Shown: piece after piece, positions 25,172-38,100 of the stretch
How positions within the stretch are numbered: position 1 is the stretch's first letter
Layout of the letters: each line of letters begins with the position of its first letter
Program-made: the position numbers and the translations under genes
DNA from: an uncultured Opitutia bacterium
GTDB taxonomy: Bacteria > Verrucomicrobiota > Verrucomicrobiia > Opitutales > Opitutaceae
DNA length: 46,679 bases
Direction: 5' to 3'
Assembly: GCA_903900845.1 (NCBI GenBank)
Contig: CAIUOU010000086.1
Coordinates: 1-46,679, forward strand
The notes under the pieces: model-generated
The model's database searches: none
Seen by the model: the letters and a program-made list of their open reading frames with translations, nothing else
Told to the model about the DNA's origin: nothing

Positions 25172-26362
25172 ATGGCTAAAGCAGCATTCGAACGCAAGAA
25201 ACCGCACGTGAACGTCGGCACCATCGGCCACGTCGACCACGGCAAGACCACGTTGACGACCTCCATCCTCGCGTGCCAGTCCCGCAAGGGCCTCGCCGAG
25301 ATGAAGTCTTATGCCGATATCGCCAAGGGTGGTACGGTCCGCGACGCGTCGAAGATCGTCACGATCTCCGTCGCGCACGTCGAATACGAGTCGGACAAGC
25401 GCCACTACGCGCACGTTGATTGCCCGGGCCACGCCGACTTCGTCAAAAACATGATCACTGGCGCCGCCCAGATGGACGGCGCGATCCTCGTCGTCTCAGC
25501 GGCTGACGGCCCGATGCCCCAGACTCGCGAGCACATCCTCCTCGCTCGTCAGGTGGGCGTTCCTAAGATCGTTGTCTTCCTGAACAAGGTCGACCTCATC
25601 GATGACCCCGATCTCCTCGAGCTCGTCGAGGAGGAAATTCGTGACCTGCTCACAAAGTATCAATTCGATGGCAAGAACGCCAAGATCATCCGTGGTTCGG
25701 CGACCGCGGGACTCGAGGGAAAGCCCGAGGGTGAGAAGGCGATCTCCGATCTGATGAACGCCATCGACTCCGAGATTCCGGAGCCGGTGCGCGAGATGGA
25801 CAAGCCGTTCCTGATGTCCGTCGAGGATGTTTTCTCCATCACCGGACGCGGTACCGTCGCCACGGGCCGCATCGAGCGCGGTGTCGTCAAGCTGAACGAT
25901 ACCGTTGAGATCGTCGGCCTGCGTGATACAACCACCACGGTTGTCACTGGCATCGAAATGTTCCGCAAGCTCCTCGATAGCGGCCAGGCTGGTGACAATG
26001 TCGGTATCCTTCTGCGTGGCATCGACAAGGACGGCATCGAGCGCGGTCAGGTCATTGCTGCTCCGAAGTCGATCACTCCCCACAAGAAGGGCAAGGCGGA
26101 GATCTACGTCCTCTCGAAAGATGAGGGCGGTCGCCACACACCGTTCTTCAACGGCTATCGTCCGCAGTTCTACTTCCGCACCACCGATGTCACGGGCGTC
26201 GTCAACCTGCCCAAGGGCGTGGAGATGATTATGCCCGGCGACAACATCGCTGTGGACATCGAGCTAATCGTTCCGATCGCCATGGAGAAGCTCCAGAAGT
26301 TCGCCATCCGCGAGGGTGGGCGTACCATCGGGGCTGGTCGTATCACGGAGATCACCGAATAA
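25172..26362 (+). CDS. tuf: Elongation factor Tu (divergent switch I)
   Basis: EF-Tu, 396 residues, delivers aminoacyl-tRNA to the ribosome. G1 is GHVDHGKT (19-26), G3 DCPGHAD with catalytic His87, and G4 NKVD (138-141). Domains 2 and 3 look normal ([37 protein letters not shown]). The switch I region differs from the classic sequence: instead of ARGITIN it reads [20 protein letters not shown], keeping the Mg-binding Thr (64) but not the Arg-Gly before it. The ATG at 25172 is chosen because [20 protein letters not shown] is the family N-terminus; no Shine-Dalgarno sequence precedes it. It lies 84 bases after tRNA-Thr. Confidence 0.97.
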   Translation: MAKAAFERKKPHVNVGTIGHVDHGKTTLTTSILACQSRKGLAEMKSYADIAKGGTVRDASKIVTISVAHVEYESDKRHYAHVDCPGHADFVKNMITGAAQMDGAILVVSAADGPMPQTREHILLARQVGVPKIVVFLNKVDLIDDPDLLELVEEEIRDLLTKYQFDGKNAKIIRGSATAGLEGKPEGEKAISDLMNAIDSEIPEPVREMDKPFLMSVEDVFSITGRGTVATGRIERGVVKLNDTVEIVGLRDTTTTVVTGIEMFRKLLDSGQAGDNVGILLRGIDKDGIERGQVIAAPKSITPHKKGKAEIYVLSKDEGGRHTPFFNGYRPQFYFRTTDVTGVVNLPKGVEMIMPGDNIAVDIELIVPIAMEKLQKFAIREGGRTIGAGRITEITE

Positions 26363-26440
26363 CTGTCGCTGCAACCGTCGACGGCGCCTCGCCGAGGCCT
26401 CCTCAAGGGGTCTCGGCTGCGTCGTCTAAGGGAGCATCTC

Positions 26441-26516
26441 AGGCGCGTAGCTCAATCGGTAGAGTAGCGGTCTCCAAAACCGTTGGTTGGGGGTTCGATT
26501 CCCTCCGCGCCTGCCA
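26441..26516 (+). tRNA. tRNA-Trp (anticodon CCA)
   Basis: The acceptor stem AGGCGCG pairs with CGCGCCT, the D-arm is GCTCAATCGGTAGAGT, the anticodon loop CTCCAAA gives anticodon CCA, and the T-arm reads GGGGGTTCGATTCCCTC. The discriminator is G, as expected for tRNA-Trp in bacteria, and CCA is encoded at 26514-26516. It lies between tuf and secE, as in many bacteria, nine bases before the secE start. Confidence 0.97.
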
Positions 26517-26525
26517 GCAAAAATC

Positions 26526-26729
26526 ATGAAAAACCCTTTCCGTAGCACTCGCATCTTCCTTGGGGAGATGGTCGGGGAACTCCAGAAGGCGACTTGGCCG
26601 ACCAAGACTGAGCTGCGCGATTCGACTATTGTTGTGATCGTCGCCGTGCTCATCATGGGCATCTTCACGAGCATCAGTGATTTCTCGCTGACCCAAGTCG
26701 TTGTGCTCTTCACCGACCTCGTCAGCTAA
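26526..26729 (+). CDS. secE: Preprotein translocase subunit SecE
   Basis: A 67-residue single-span SecE, the clamp subunit of the SecYEG channel. The conserved amphipathic helix GEMVGELQKATWPTKTELRD (residues 13-32) precedes one membrane segment (TIVVIVAVLIMGIFTSISDF). ATG 26526 lies nine bases after tRNA-Trp and has no clear Shine-Dalgarno sequence. Identity is further supported by nusG directly downstream. Confidence 0.95.
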   Translation: MKNPFRSTRIFLGEMVGELQKATWPTKTELRDSTIVVIVAVLIMGIFTSISDFSLTQVVVLFTDLVS

Positions 26730-26747
26730 TCACGGGCGCACCTTCTC

Positions 26748-27326
26748 ATGCCTGCTCCAACGACCGCTCCCGCCGGCGCCCAGTGGTTCGCTCTCCACAC
26801 CCTTTCCGGGCAGGAGTCGAAGGTTAAGCTGTACATCGAGAAGTTCAAAAAGGCCGAGGAACTCGACGACTTCATCTTCGAGGTGCTCCTTCCGACGGAA
26901 GTTGTTTCCGAAGTTAAGGGCGGGAAGAAGTCGACCAAAGTTCGCAAGCTCTACCCCGGATACGTTTTCATCCAAGCCAAGCTGTTCGGAGACGACGGGA
27001 AACTCATCAACAAACCCTGGTACTTCGTTAAGGAAACAACCGGGGTGATTGGCTTCGTGGGCGGAGATCGCCCGGCAGCTCTGCGGCAGGGCGAGGTTGA
27101 TGAAATCTACGCGAGGATCGAAGCCGCCAGCGGCAAGGAGGTTCCCAAGGTTCAGTATGCCGTGGGCGAAGAAGTTAAGATCACCGATGGGGCATTCGCC
27201 TCCCTCACCGGGCGGATTGACGAAATCGACCCCGAGCGCGGCAAGTTGAAGGTTTCCGTGTCCATTTTCGGGCGCTTCACCCCGGTGGAGCTTGAGTACT
27301 GGCAAGTACAACGCCTTACCGAGTAA
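26748..27326 (+). CDS. nusG: Transcription termination/antitermination factor NusG
   Basis: A 192-residue NusG. The N-terminal NGN domain begins AQWFALHTLSGQESKVKLY and contains RKLYPGYVFIQA and WYFVKETTGVIGFVGG. The C-terminal KOW domain is EEVKITDGAFASLTGRIDEI, ending FGRFTPVELEYWQVQRL. It binds the RNA polymerase clamp and links it to Rho or the ribosome. The N-terminus has about ten extra residues (PAPTTAPAG) compared with short NusGs. It starts 18 bases after secE. Confidence 0.97.
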   Translation: MPAPTTAPAGAQWFALHTLSGQESKVKLYIEKFKKAEELDDFIFEVLLPTEVVSEVKGGKKSTKVRKLYPGYVFIQAKLFGDDGKLINKPWYFVKETTGVIGFVGGDRPAALRQGEVDEIYARIEAASGKEVPKVQYAVGEEVKITDGAFASLTGRIDEIDPERGKLKVSVSIFGRFTPVELEYWQVQRLTE

Positions 27327-27371
27327 GTCGCCGGATCCCCTATTTTTTAGACCCCGTTCCTCTCTTTAATC

Positions 27372-27797
27372 ATGGCCAAGAAGATCCAAGGATACATCCG
27401 ACTCCAATTGCCGGCCGGCGCCGCTAATCCCGCGCCTCCGGTTGGTCCTGCGCTGGGCGCCCAAGGCGTTAATATCATGGCGTTCTGCAAGGAGTTCAAC
27501 GCCCGCACCAAGGACCAGAACGGGATGATCCTCCCCGTGGTCATCACGGTTTTCAGTGACAAGAGCTTCACCTTCATCCTTAAGTCGCCGCCCGCTTCTG
27601 TCCTCCTCAAAAAGGCGGCGAACATCGCTAGTGGTTCGGCCAAGCCGAATCAGGACAAGGTGGGCAAGGTCACGAAAAAGCAGCTTCTTGAAATCTATAA
27701 TATCAAGAAGAGCGACATGAACGCCACCACGCCCGAGGCGGGCATCAAGGTTATTGCCGGCACTGCCCGTAACATGGGCATCGAGGTGGTGGATTGA
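27372..27797 (+). CDS. rplK: 50S ribosomal protein L11
   Basis: L11, 141 residues, of normal length. The N-terminal domain ([20 protein letters not shown]) and the C-terminal rRNA-binding domain ([32 protein letters not shown]) are both intact. It forms the GTPase-associated centre with 23S rRNA and the L10/L7-L12 stalk. The start is preceded by a pyrimidine-rich stretch with no Shine-Dalgarno match, 45 bases after nusG. Confidence 0.97.
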   Translation: MAKKIQGYIRLQLPAGAANPAPPVGPALGAQGVNIMAFCKEFNARTKDQNGMILPVVITVFSDKSFTFILKSPPASVLLKKAANIASGSAKPNQDKVGKVTKKQLLEIYNIKKSDMNATTPEAGIKVIAGTARNMGIEVVD

Positions 27798-27900
27798 TTT
27801 TCTGCGTTGCGGGGAATCCGGCTCCGGCCGGCTGTTCCGCGACGCTCCACGCAAACATCCCGCGGGAGTCCTCTGGACGTTCGCACCGCAAGGAGAAAAC

Positions 27901-28599
27901 ATGGCCAAGAAGCATAGCAAAAGATACAACGGCGGCCTGGAGGTCGCCGACCTCGCCAAGGACTATCCGCTCAAGGAAGCGGTCGAGATCCTTAGCAAGT
28001 TCCCGAAGGCTAAGTTCGACGAGACAATCGAGCTTTCCTTCCGCCTCGGCGTTGATGCCGCCTCCGGCGAGCAAAACGTCCGCGGAACGACACCGCTGCC
28101 AAACGGCTCCGGCAAAAAGGTACGCGTCCTCGTCTTCACCGACGATGCGCCAAAGGCCTTGGCCGCGGGTGCCGATTTCGCGGGACTCCAGGACATGATG
28201 CAGAAGGTGAACGAGGGTTGGCTTGATTTCGATGTAGCCATAGCGACCACTGAGGCGATGAAGCAGGTCCGCACCCTCGCTCGGGTCCTAGGCCCCAAGG
28301 GTCTCATGCCCAACCCGAAGGCAGGCACGGTGACTGACGACATCGTTGGAGGCATCAAGGCCGTGAAGGCCGGCCGGGTTGAGTTCAAGATGGACAAGAC
28401 CGCCAATATTGGCGTCGGCGTGGGCAAGCGCTCGTTTGCCTCCGCCCAGATCCTCGAAAACGCATTCACGGTTCTTGAGGCCGTGGGCCGTTCCAAGCCG
28501 TCCACCTTCAAGGGCGGCCAGTTCATCAAGAGCGTGACTTTGTCCTCGAGCATGAGCCCGGGGGTCAAGATCGCCTCAACCGAGTTCAGCAAGTACTGA
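27901..28599 (+). CDS. rplA: 50S ribosomal protein L1
   Basis: L1, 232 residues. It includes the central signature VLGPKGLMPNPKAGTVTDDI and the N-terminal FDETIELSFRLGVD. It forms the stalk next to the E site, and in enterobacteria it also represses the L11-L1 transcript. ATG 27901 is preceded by AAGGAG with good spacing, one of the clearer Shine-Dalgarno sequences of this operon. The frame is open upstream to 27754, overlapping rplK, but the internal ATG fits the family start (AKKHSKRY). Confidence 0.97.
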   Translation: MAKKHSKRYNGGLEVADLAKDYPLKEAVEILSKFPKAKFDETIELSFRLGVDAASGEQNVRGTTPLPNGSGKKVRVLVFTDDAPKALAAGADFAGLQDMMQKVNEGWLDFDVAIATTEAMKQVRTLARVLGPKGLMPNPKAGTVTDDIVGGIKAVKAGRVEFKMDKTANIGVGVGKRSFASAQILENAFTVLEAVGRSKPSTFKGGQFIKSVTLSSSMSPGVKIASTEFSKY

Positions 28600-28610
28600 G
28601 GGCACCGACC

Positions 28611-29108
28611 ATGAGAGCCGAAAAACAATACCTGATCGCCGAGGTCGAGTCGCACCTTCGCAAGTCCGACTACGTCATTCTCGCCAACTTTTCCAAGGTG
28701 ACCGTTGCCGACACCGCGGAACTCCGGAAGCGACTGGCCGTCGAAAAGGCGGAGTTCCATGTCGTCAAGAACAGCTCGCTGCGCGTGGCTGCCAAGGCCC
28801 TCGGCCTTCCCGAGATCGACGCTTCACTCGCCGGTCCTACAGCTATCGTTGTGGGCGGTAAAAACTCCGCTGGAGTCGCCAAGGTTCTGAAGAAATTCTT
28901 CGATGAGAAGCAGAAGCTTGAGATCAAAGTGGGCGTACTCGACCGTAAGTTGATCAGCGCGGCCGATCTTTCCAAGATTGCCGACTTGCCGTCCTTTGAG
29001 GCGCTTCGCTCGCAGCTGCTTGGTCTCCTAACTCAGAACGCCGCGGCCTTCGTCCGCGTGCTCGACGCCAAGGTCAAGAAGGAGTTGCCGGCCGCCCCGG
29101 CGGCTTGA
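28611..29108 (+). CDS. rplJ: 50S ribosomal protein L10
   Basis: L10, 165 residues, the base of the ribosomal stalk that carries the L7/L12 dimers. It has the N-terminal rRNA-binding part (SDYVILANFSKVTVADTAEL, FHVVKNSSLRVAAKAL) and a C-terminal helix (FEALRSQLLGLLTQNAAAFV) that binds L7/L12. It starts 11 bases after rplA. A GAGG lies at a workable distance upstream. Confidence 0.95.
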   Translation: MRAEKQYLIAEVESHLRKSDYVILANFSKVTVADTAELRKRLAVEKAEFHVVKNSSLRVAAKALGLPEIDASLAGPTAIVVGGKNSAGVAKVLKKFFDEKQKLEIKVGVLDRKLISAADLSKIADLPSFEALRSQLLGLLTQNAAAFVRVLDAKVKKELPAAPAA

Positions 29109-29252
29109 AGCCAACCACTAAGAAAATTTTGCCGAACTTCGGCTTTAGCCGCGGATCGGCGGAAAACAAATCCATTCGGAACCGCTAGGGGATTCGTCTC
29201 TTAAACGAGTTTCATTCCTGAAACCGCTATCGGATCCGAGGAGAAAGACACC

Positions 29253-29639
29253 ATGAGCAACATCACAAAGGAACAAGTCATCGAGTGGCTTTCGAGCCAG
29301 TCGGTTTTGGAACTCGCCGCTTTGGTCAAGGACCTTGAGGGCAAGTGGGGCGTCTCCGCCGCCGCTGCTGTCGCCGCCGCCCCCGCTGGCGGTGCCGCTG
29401 CGGGCGCCGCCCCGGCCGCCGAGGCGCAGACCGAGTTCACCGTCGTTCTCAAGGACGCGGGCGCGAACAAGATCGGCGTCATCAAGGAAGTGCGCGCAAT
29501 CACCGGCCTCGGTCTCAAGGAGGCCAAGGACTTGGTCGAGGGCGCGCCGAAGAACGTCAAAGAGAATGTTCCCAAGGCCGAGGCCGAGGACATCAAAAAG
29601 AAGCTCGAGGCCGCTGGCGCCAAGATCGAGCTCAAGTAA
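29253..29639 (+). CDS. rplL: 50S ribosomal protein L7/L12
   Basis: L7/L12, 128 residues: N-terminal dimerisation helices, an Ala/Gly/Pro-rich hinge (about residues 35-60), and the C-terminal factor-binding domain with [20 protein letters not shown] and [16 protein letters not shown]. It recruits EF-Tu and EF-G to the ribosome. It follows rplJ after 144 bases that contain short GC-rich inverted repeats. A clear GAGGAG lies before the ATG, consistent with the need for several copies per ribosome. Confidence 0.97.
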   Translation: MSNITKEQVIEWLSSQSVLELAALVKDLEGKWGVSAAAAVAAAPAGGAAAGAAPAAEAQTEFTVVLKDAGANKIGVIKEVRAITGLGLKEAKDLVEGAPKNVKENVPKAEAEDIKKKLEAAGAKIELK

Positions 29640-29690
29640 GTCCCGCCGACGCTTGGCGACTCTGTTCGCACAAATGCGTTTTGATCTGGA

Positions 29691-29725
29691 CGGGCCGCGC
29701 CAACGCGCGGCCCGCTCTGTCCCTT
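29691..29725 (+). terminator. Hairpin in the rplL-rpoB gap (attenuator or processing site)
   Basis: A perfect ten-base-pair stem, CGGGCCGCGC (29691-29700) with GCGCGGCCCG (29705-29714), closes a CAAC loop. It is followed by CTCTGTCCCTTTT, which is not a strong T-run, so partial termination or RNA processing is likelier than full termination. In Escherichia coli this same gap has an attenuator and an RNase III site that lower rpoBC expression relative to the ribosomal genes. Confidence 0.55.
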
Positions 29726-29811
29726 TTCCGCGTCCGTTCACATCAGCTGCCGCGTGCACCTTCGGGTTTCGCGCGGCCCCTTACGCCTCCTAACCCTTCC
29801 GGGTAAATCTC

Positions 29812-32800
29812 ATGGCCGACCGCAACCACACCGAACGCGTAAACTTCGGAAAGCTCCGCGAAGTCATTCAGCCGCCGAATCTGATCGAGATCCAGATCAC
29901 GTCGTACCTCGACTTCTTGCAGAAGGGCATCCCTGAGAAGCAGCGCAAGCCACAAGGTCTAGAGGCGGTATTCCGGGAGGTGTTCCCAATTCTTTCCTAC
30001 GATGAGCGTCTGACCCTCGAGTACGTCTCCTACAGTTTGGGCGAGCCTAAGCACTCGGAACTTGAGTGTCTAAGAGAGGGCATCACCTACTCGGTACCTC
30101 TTTACGTGAAGCTTCGTCTGCGCGAGGAGGACTTCATCAAGGACGAGGATATTTTCATGGGTGAAATCCCGATGGTGACGGACCGCGGTTCATTCATCAT
30201 CAACGGGGCGGAGCGGGTGGTGGTATCGCAGCTCCACCGATCCCCGGGTATTGCCTTTGAGGTCACCCCGCATCCCAACGGCAAGCCCCTGCATTCTTTC
30301 CGCATCATTCCGGATCGTGGCACCTGGCTGGAGGTGCAGTTCGACAACAACGATCTGCTCTACGTCTATCTGGATCGTCGGCGCCGCCGCCGGAAATTCC
30401 TGATCACCACTCTACTTCGCTCGATTGGGTACTCAAGCGACATTGATCTCCTGAATCTGTTTTACGAGATCAAGGAACTCCGCGTTTCAAAAGCGTTGGA
30501 CATGGAGAACGTGTCGACGCTGGTCCTCGTTGAGGACGCCATCGACGCCCAAAAGGGAGTGGTGCTTGCTCGAGCGTTCGAGCCCCTGACCAAGGCGATC
30601 GTGCGGACTTTCGAGAAGCATGATATCGCTACCATCCGTGTGATCGACACGTCGGTCGACGAAGGCGCGATCATCCGCGCGCTCAAGAAAGACCCGACAC
30701 GGAACGAGGAGGAGGCGCTTAAGGAAATCTACAAGCGTTTGCGCCCCGGTGAGCCACCGACCACGGCCAACGCCAAGGCACTGCTCAAGCGGTTGTTCTT
30801 CGATCCGAAGCGGTATGACCTAGGGCGGGTCGGCCGCTACAAGGTCAATCAGAAGTTGGGTCTTAAGGCAGATCTCGAGCAGCGCATTCTCGAGAGCTCG
30901 GACATCGTGGCTGCTACCAAGTATCTCGTACGCCTTAAGAGGGGCGTTGGAGTGGTGGACGATATCGACCACCTTGGCTCCCGACGTGTCCGTACCGTCG
31001 GAGAATTGCTGGCCAACCAGTGTCGCGTTGGGCTTAGTCGCACTGAGCGTCTGGTGCGAGAGCGCATGACGATGTACGACCAGAGCGTCGACTCGATCAC
31101 TCCGCAGAAGCTCATCAACCCGAAGGCACTGACAACGGTCATCCGCGATTTCTTCGCCCGTTCCCAGCTGTCGCAGTTCATGGACCAGATTAACCCGCTG
31201 GCCGAGGTGACGCATAAGCGGCGCCTTTCAGCGCTTGGGCCCGGCGGTCTCAATCGTGAACGCGCCGGCTTCGAGGTCCGCGACGTGCATCCTTCGCACT
31301 ACGGTCGCATTTGCCCGATCGAGACCCCTGAGGGTCCGAACATCGGTCTTATCAACTCTCTCTCGACTTACGCCCGGGTTAACGAGTTCGGCTTCATCGA
31401 AACGCCTTATCGCGTGGTGAAGGACGGACGCGTCACGGACAAGATCGAGTATCTCACCGCTGACCAAGAGGAGGCGAAGGTTATCGCTCAGGCTAACGCC
31501 GAGATCGATGAGAAAAACCACTTCGTTGGTAAGGTGACGGTGCGGCAGGACGGTAACTTCCTCGAGGTTCCAGCGGGTGACGTCCACTTGATGGACGTCT
31601 CGCCGAAGCAAGTCATCTCGATCGCCGCGGGCATGATCCCGTTTCTTGAGCACGACGACGCCAATCGCGCTCTCATGGGCGCGAACATGCAGCGGCAAGG
31701 CGTGCCGCTGCTCCAAGCGGAGGCGCCTTTCGTGGGAACCGGTATCGAAGAGCGCGTCGCGCGTGACTCGAAGATCGTGGTCGTCGCCGAGGAGGCCGGT
31801 GTGGTGGCATCGGTTGACGCCAAGCGGATCGTCGTGACGAAGGACGGCGAACTCCCGCGTAACGTTCGCACTGACCCTAAAAACCACGTGCACGTGTACG
31901 AGTTGCGCAAGTTCATGCGCTCGAACGCTGGTACTTGCTTCAACCAGAAGCCGATCGTTCGCGAGGGACAGAAGATCAAGGCTGGGCAAATCATCGCCGA
32001 TGGTCCTTCTACCGACCGCGGCGAGATGGCGCTCGGTCGTAATGTGCTGGTCGCGTTCATGCCGTGGAACGGCTACAACTTCGAGGATGCGATCCTCATC
32101 TCCGAGAAGGTACTCCGTGAGGACATCTTCACCTCCATTCACATCCAGGAATTCGAGGTAACCGCCCGCGACACCAAGCTCGGGCCCGAGGAAATCACGC
32201 GCGACATCCCTAACGTCGGAGAGGAAGCGCTCAAAAACCTCGATCACAATGGCGTCATCAGGATCGGAGCTGAGGTAAAGCCGGGCGACATCCTCGTCGG
32301 CAAGATCACCCCGAAATCAGAGACGGAGCTCGCCCCCGAGGAGAAGTTGCTGCGCGCGATCTTCGGCGAGAAGGCAGCCGATGTTAAGGATACCTCCCTG
32401 ATTGTCCCCTCGGGTGTGGCGGGAATCATCATGGATGTGAAGGTCTCCTCGCGGGTCGACAACCAAGAGGAGAAACTCTCTCCTTCGGACCGTCGTCGGC
32501 AGGCCAAGCAGATCCAAGAGGAGTACAAGACTCAGATGGATAAATTGCGTGAGGCGCTGACCGAGGCACTCTCCAATATCCTCCTGGGTGAGAAGATCCC
32601 GTTGGACGTCATCAACGGCGAGTCGGGTGAGATCATCATTCCTGCGAACCGCAAGATCACCAAAACGCTCCTGCGCAAGCTGGCCGCTGTATCCAAGCAC
32701 GTGCAGATCGATCCGTCCCCTGTGAGAATCAAGATCATGGAGATCATTGGTTCATACCAGACGAAATTCGACGAGCTGGAGAGCGACCGTGAGCGTAAGA

Positions 32801-33591
32801 TCACCTCCATCGAGGCAGGTGAGGGCTCCGCCGACGGCGCGATCAAACAAGTTAAGGTTTACGTCGCCACTAAGCAAAAGCTCGAGGTCGGCGATAAGAT
32901 GGCGGGGCGCCACGGAAACAAGGGCGTGGTCGCGAAGATCGTTCCCGAGGAGGATATGCCATTCCTTCCGGACGGCACTCCGGTTGAGATCTGTCTAAAC
33001 CCCCTAGGCGTGCCTTCGCGCATGAACGTGGGGCAGGTCCTTGAGACCCACCTCGGCTGGGCGTGCAAGCGCCTCGGTATCAAGGTAGCCACTCCGGTCT
33101 TCGACGGAATTCCGGAAAAGAAGGTCCGTGAGTACCTCAAAGAGGCGAAATTACCGTCATCCGGAAAGAGCCCGCTCTTTGACGGGCGCACAGGCGAGAA
33201 GATCGATCAGGAGGTCGTTGTAGGCTACATCTATATGATGAAGCTGAACCACCTGGTCTCACACAAGATCCACGCCCGAGCGGTCGGTCCGTACTCCCTC
33301 GTCACCCAACAACCCTTGGGTGGCAAGGCCCAGTACGGCGGACAACGCTTCGGCGAAATGGAAGTGTGGGCGCTCGAGGCCTACGGCGCGGCCCATACGT
33401 TGCAGGAATTGCTCACCGTCAAGTCGGACGACGTGCAGGGACGTACCAAGATCTACGAATCACTTGTAAAGGGTGACAATACCCTCCAGGCCGGCACCCC
33501 GGAGTCCTTTAACGTGCTCATCAAGGAAATCCAGTCCCTCGGCCTGGACATCAAGCTGCAGAAGCGCGACGCCCTGAGCTTCGGCTCCTGA
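29812..33591 (+). CDS. rpoB: DNA-directed RNA polymerase subunit beta
   Basis: RpoB, 1259 residues, forms one pincer of RNA polymerase and part of the active centre. The rifampicin region is around residues 450-480 ([20 protein letters not shown], then [10 protein letters not shown]). It keeps the Gln, Asp, His and Ser contact positions, with Ile at the variable position of DQxNPL. Other landmarks: [40 protein letters not shown] and [20 protein letters not shown]. It starts 172 bases after rplL, with only a weak GGGT upstream. Length is slightly shorter than in Escherichia coli (1342), from smaller lineage inserts. Confidence 0.98.
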   Translation: MADRNHTERVNFGKLREVIQPPNLIEIQITSYLDFLQKGIPEKQRKPQGLEAVFREVFPILSYDERLTLEYVSYSLGEPKHSELECLREGITYSVPLYVKLRLREEDFIKDEDIFMGEIPMVTDRGSFIINGAERVVVSQLHRSPGIAFEVTPHPNGKPLHSFRIIPDRGTWLEVQFDNNDLLYVYLDRRRRRRKFLITTLLRSIGYSSDIDLLNLFYEIKELRVSKALDMENVSTLVLVEDAIDAQKGVVLARAFEPLTKAIVRTFEKHDIATIRVIDTSVDEGAIIRALKKDPTRNEEEALKEIYKRLRPGEPPTTANAKALLKRLFFDPKRYDLGRVGRYKVNQKLGLKADLEQRILESSDIVAATKYLVRLKRGVGVVDDIDHLGSRRVRTVGELLANQCRVGLSRTERLVRERMTMYDQSVDSITPQKLINPKALTTVIRDFFARSQLSQFMDQINPLAEVTHKRRLSALGPGGLNRERAGFEVRDVHPSHYGRICPIETPEGPNIGLINSLSTYARVNEFGFIETPYRVVKDGRVTDKIEYLTADQEEAKVIAQANAEIDEKNHFVGKVTVRQDGNFLEVPAGDVHLMDVSPKQVISIAAGMIPFLEHDDANRALMGANMQRQGVPLLQAEAPFVGTGIEERVARDSKIVVVAEEAGVVASVDAKRIVVTKDGELPRNVRTDPKNHVHVYELRKFMRSNAGTCFNQKPIVREGQKIKAGQIIADGPSTDRGEMALGRNVLVAFMPWNGYNFEDAILISEKVLREDIFTSIHIQEFEVTARDTKLGPEEITRDIPNVGEEALKNLDHNGVIRIGAEVKPGDILVGKITPKSETELAPEEKLLRAIFGEKAADVKDTSLIVPSGVAGIIMDVKVSSRVDNQEEKLSPSDRRRQAKQIQEEYKTQMDKLREALTEALSNILLGEKIPLDVINGESGEIIIPANRKITKTLLRKLAAVSKHVQIDPSPVRIKIMEIIGSYQTKFDELESDRERKITSIEAGEGSADGAIKQVKVYVATKQKLEVGDKMAGRHGNKGVVAKIVPEEDMPFLPDGTPVEICLNPLGVPSRMNVGQVLETHLGWACKRLGIKVATPVFDGIPEKKVREYLKEAKLPSSGKSPLFDGRTGEKIDQEVVVGYIYMMKLNHLVSHKIHARAVGPYSLVTQQPLGGKAQYGGQRFGEMEVWALEAYGAAHTLQELLTVKSDDVQGRTKIYESLVKGDNTLQAGTPESFNVLIKEIQSLGLDIKLQKRDALSFGS

Positions 33592-33629
33592 AGGCCCGCC
33601 CACAACAATCGACCCAGGGAGACATCACC

Positions 33630-37772
<4,143 letters not shown>

Positions 37773-37798
37773 GAACCAGTTCTGGAGCCTATTTCCCC

Positions 37799-37822
37799 GA
37801 GGCCGCGATTCGTCGCGGCCTC
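37799..37822 (+). terminator. First hairpin downstream of rpoC
   Basis: A ten-base-pair stem, GAGGCCGCGA (37799-37808) with TCGCGGCCTC (37813-37822), is closed by a stable TTCG loop. Only GTTTCGT follows, so termination here may be incomplete and the second hairpin downstream acts as backup. Confidence 0.55.
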
Positions 37823-37931
37823 GTTTCGTATTAAGCGCAATAAAGCCCTTGATCAAAGAGGGAAGGCGGTCACCGTTGTCCTTCCTCCCGCCAAAAAATC
37901 GAATGTCGAGCCTAGCTCCGTTCGGTTTTTA

Positions 37932-37962
37932 ACGCCCGCTCGCAAGAGCGGGCGTTTTTTTT
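37932..37962 (+). terminator. Strong intrinsic terminator of the rpoBC operon
   Basis: A perfect ten-base-pair stem, ACGCCCGCTC (37932-37941) with GAGCGGGCGT (37946-37955), encloses a GCAA loop. Eight T in a row follow at 37955-37962. This is the clearest terminator in the window and ends the translation/transcription operon before the efflux genes. Confidence 0.92.
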
Positions 37963-38100
37963 GGCGCTGACCGCGAAAAAACGAACCGGCAGTCGCAGGG
38001 CGCAAGTGAAACGGAAGACCTCCGGAGCGGAGAAATAACTCGCAACGGGAAAAAGCTTTTTCGTCTTTGAGGCCGTCGCCCCGTCTTCTTCCCCTCCGGC

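Larger units (their letters stand above)
37773..38100. other. Gap between rpoC and the efflux operon
   Basis: No gene is visible in these 328 bases. They hold the two hairpins described separately and then, from 37963, the presumed promoter and leader of the RND efflux operon. The leader includes an AT-richer piece (GGAAAAAGCTTTTTCG at about 38048-38063), itself a short inverted repeat, but no confident -35/-10 pair was identified. Confidence 0.5.

Noticed and set aside
30000-33500. Ile in the rifampicin region of RpoB (DQINPL) as a resistance mutation
   Set aside because: That position varies naturally between bacteria; the main contact residues Gln, Asp, His and Ser are kept.
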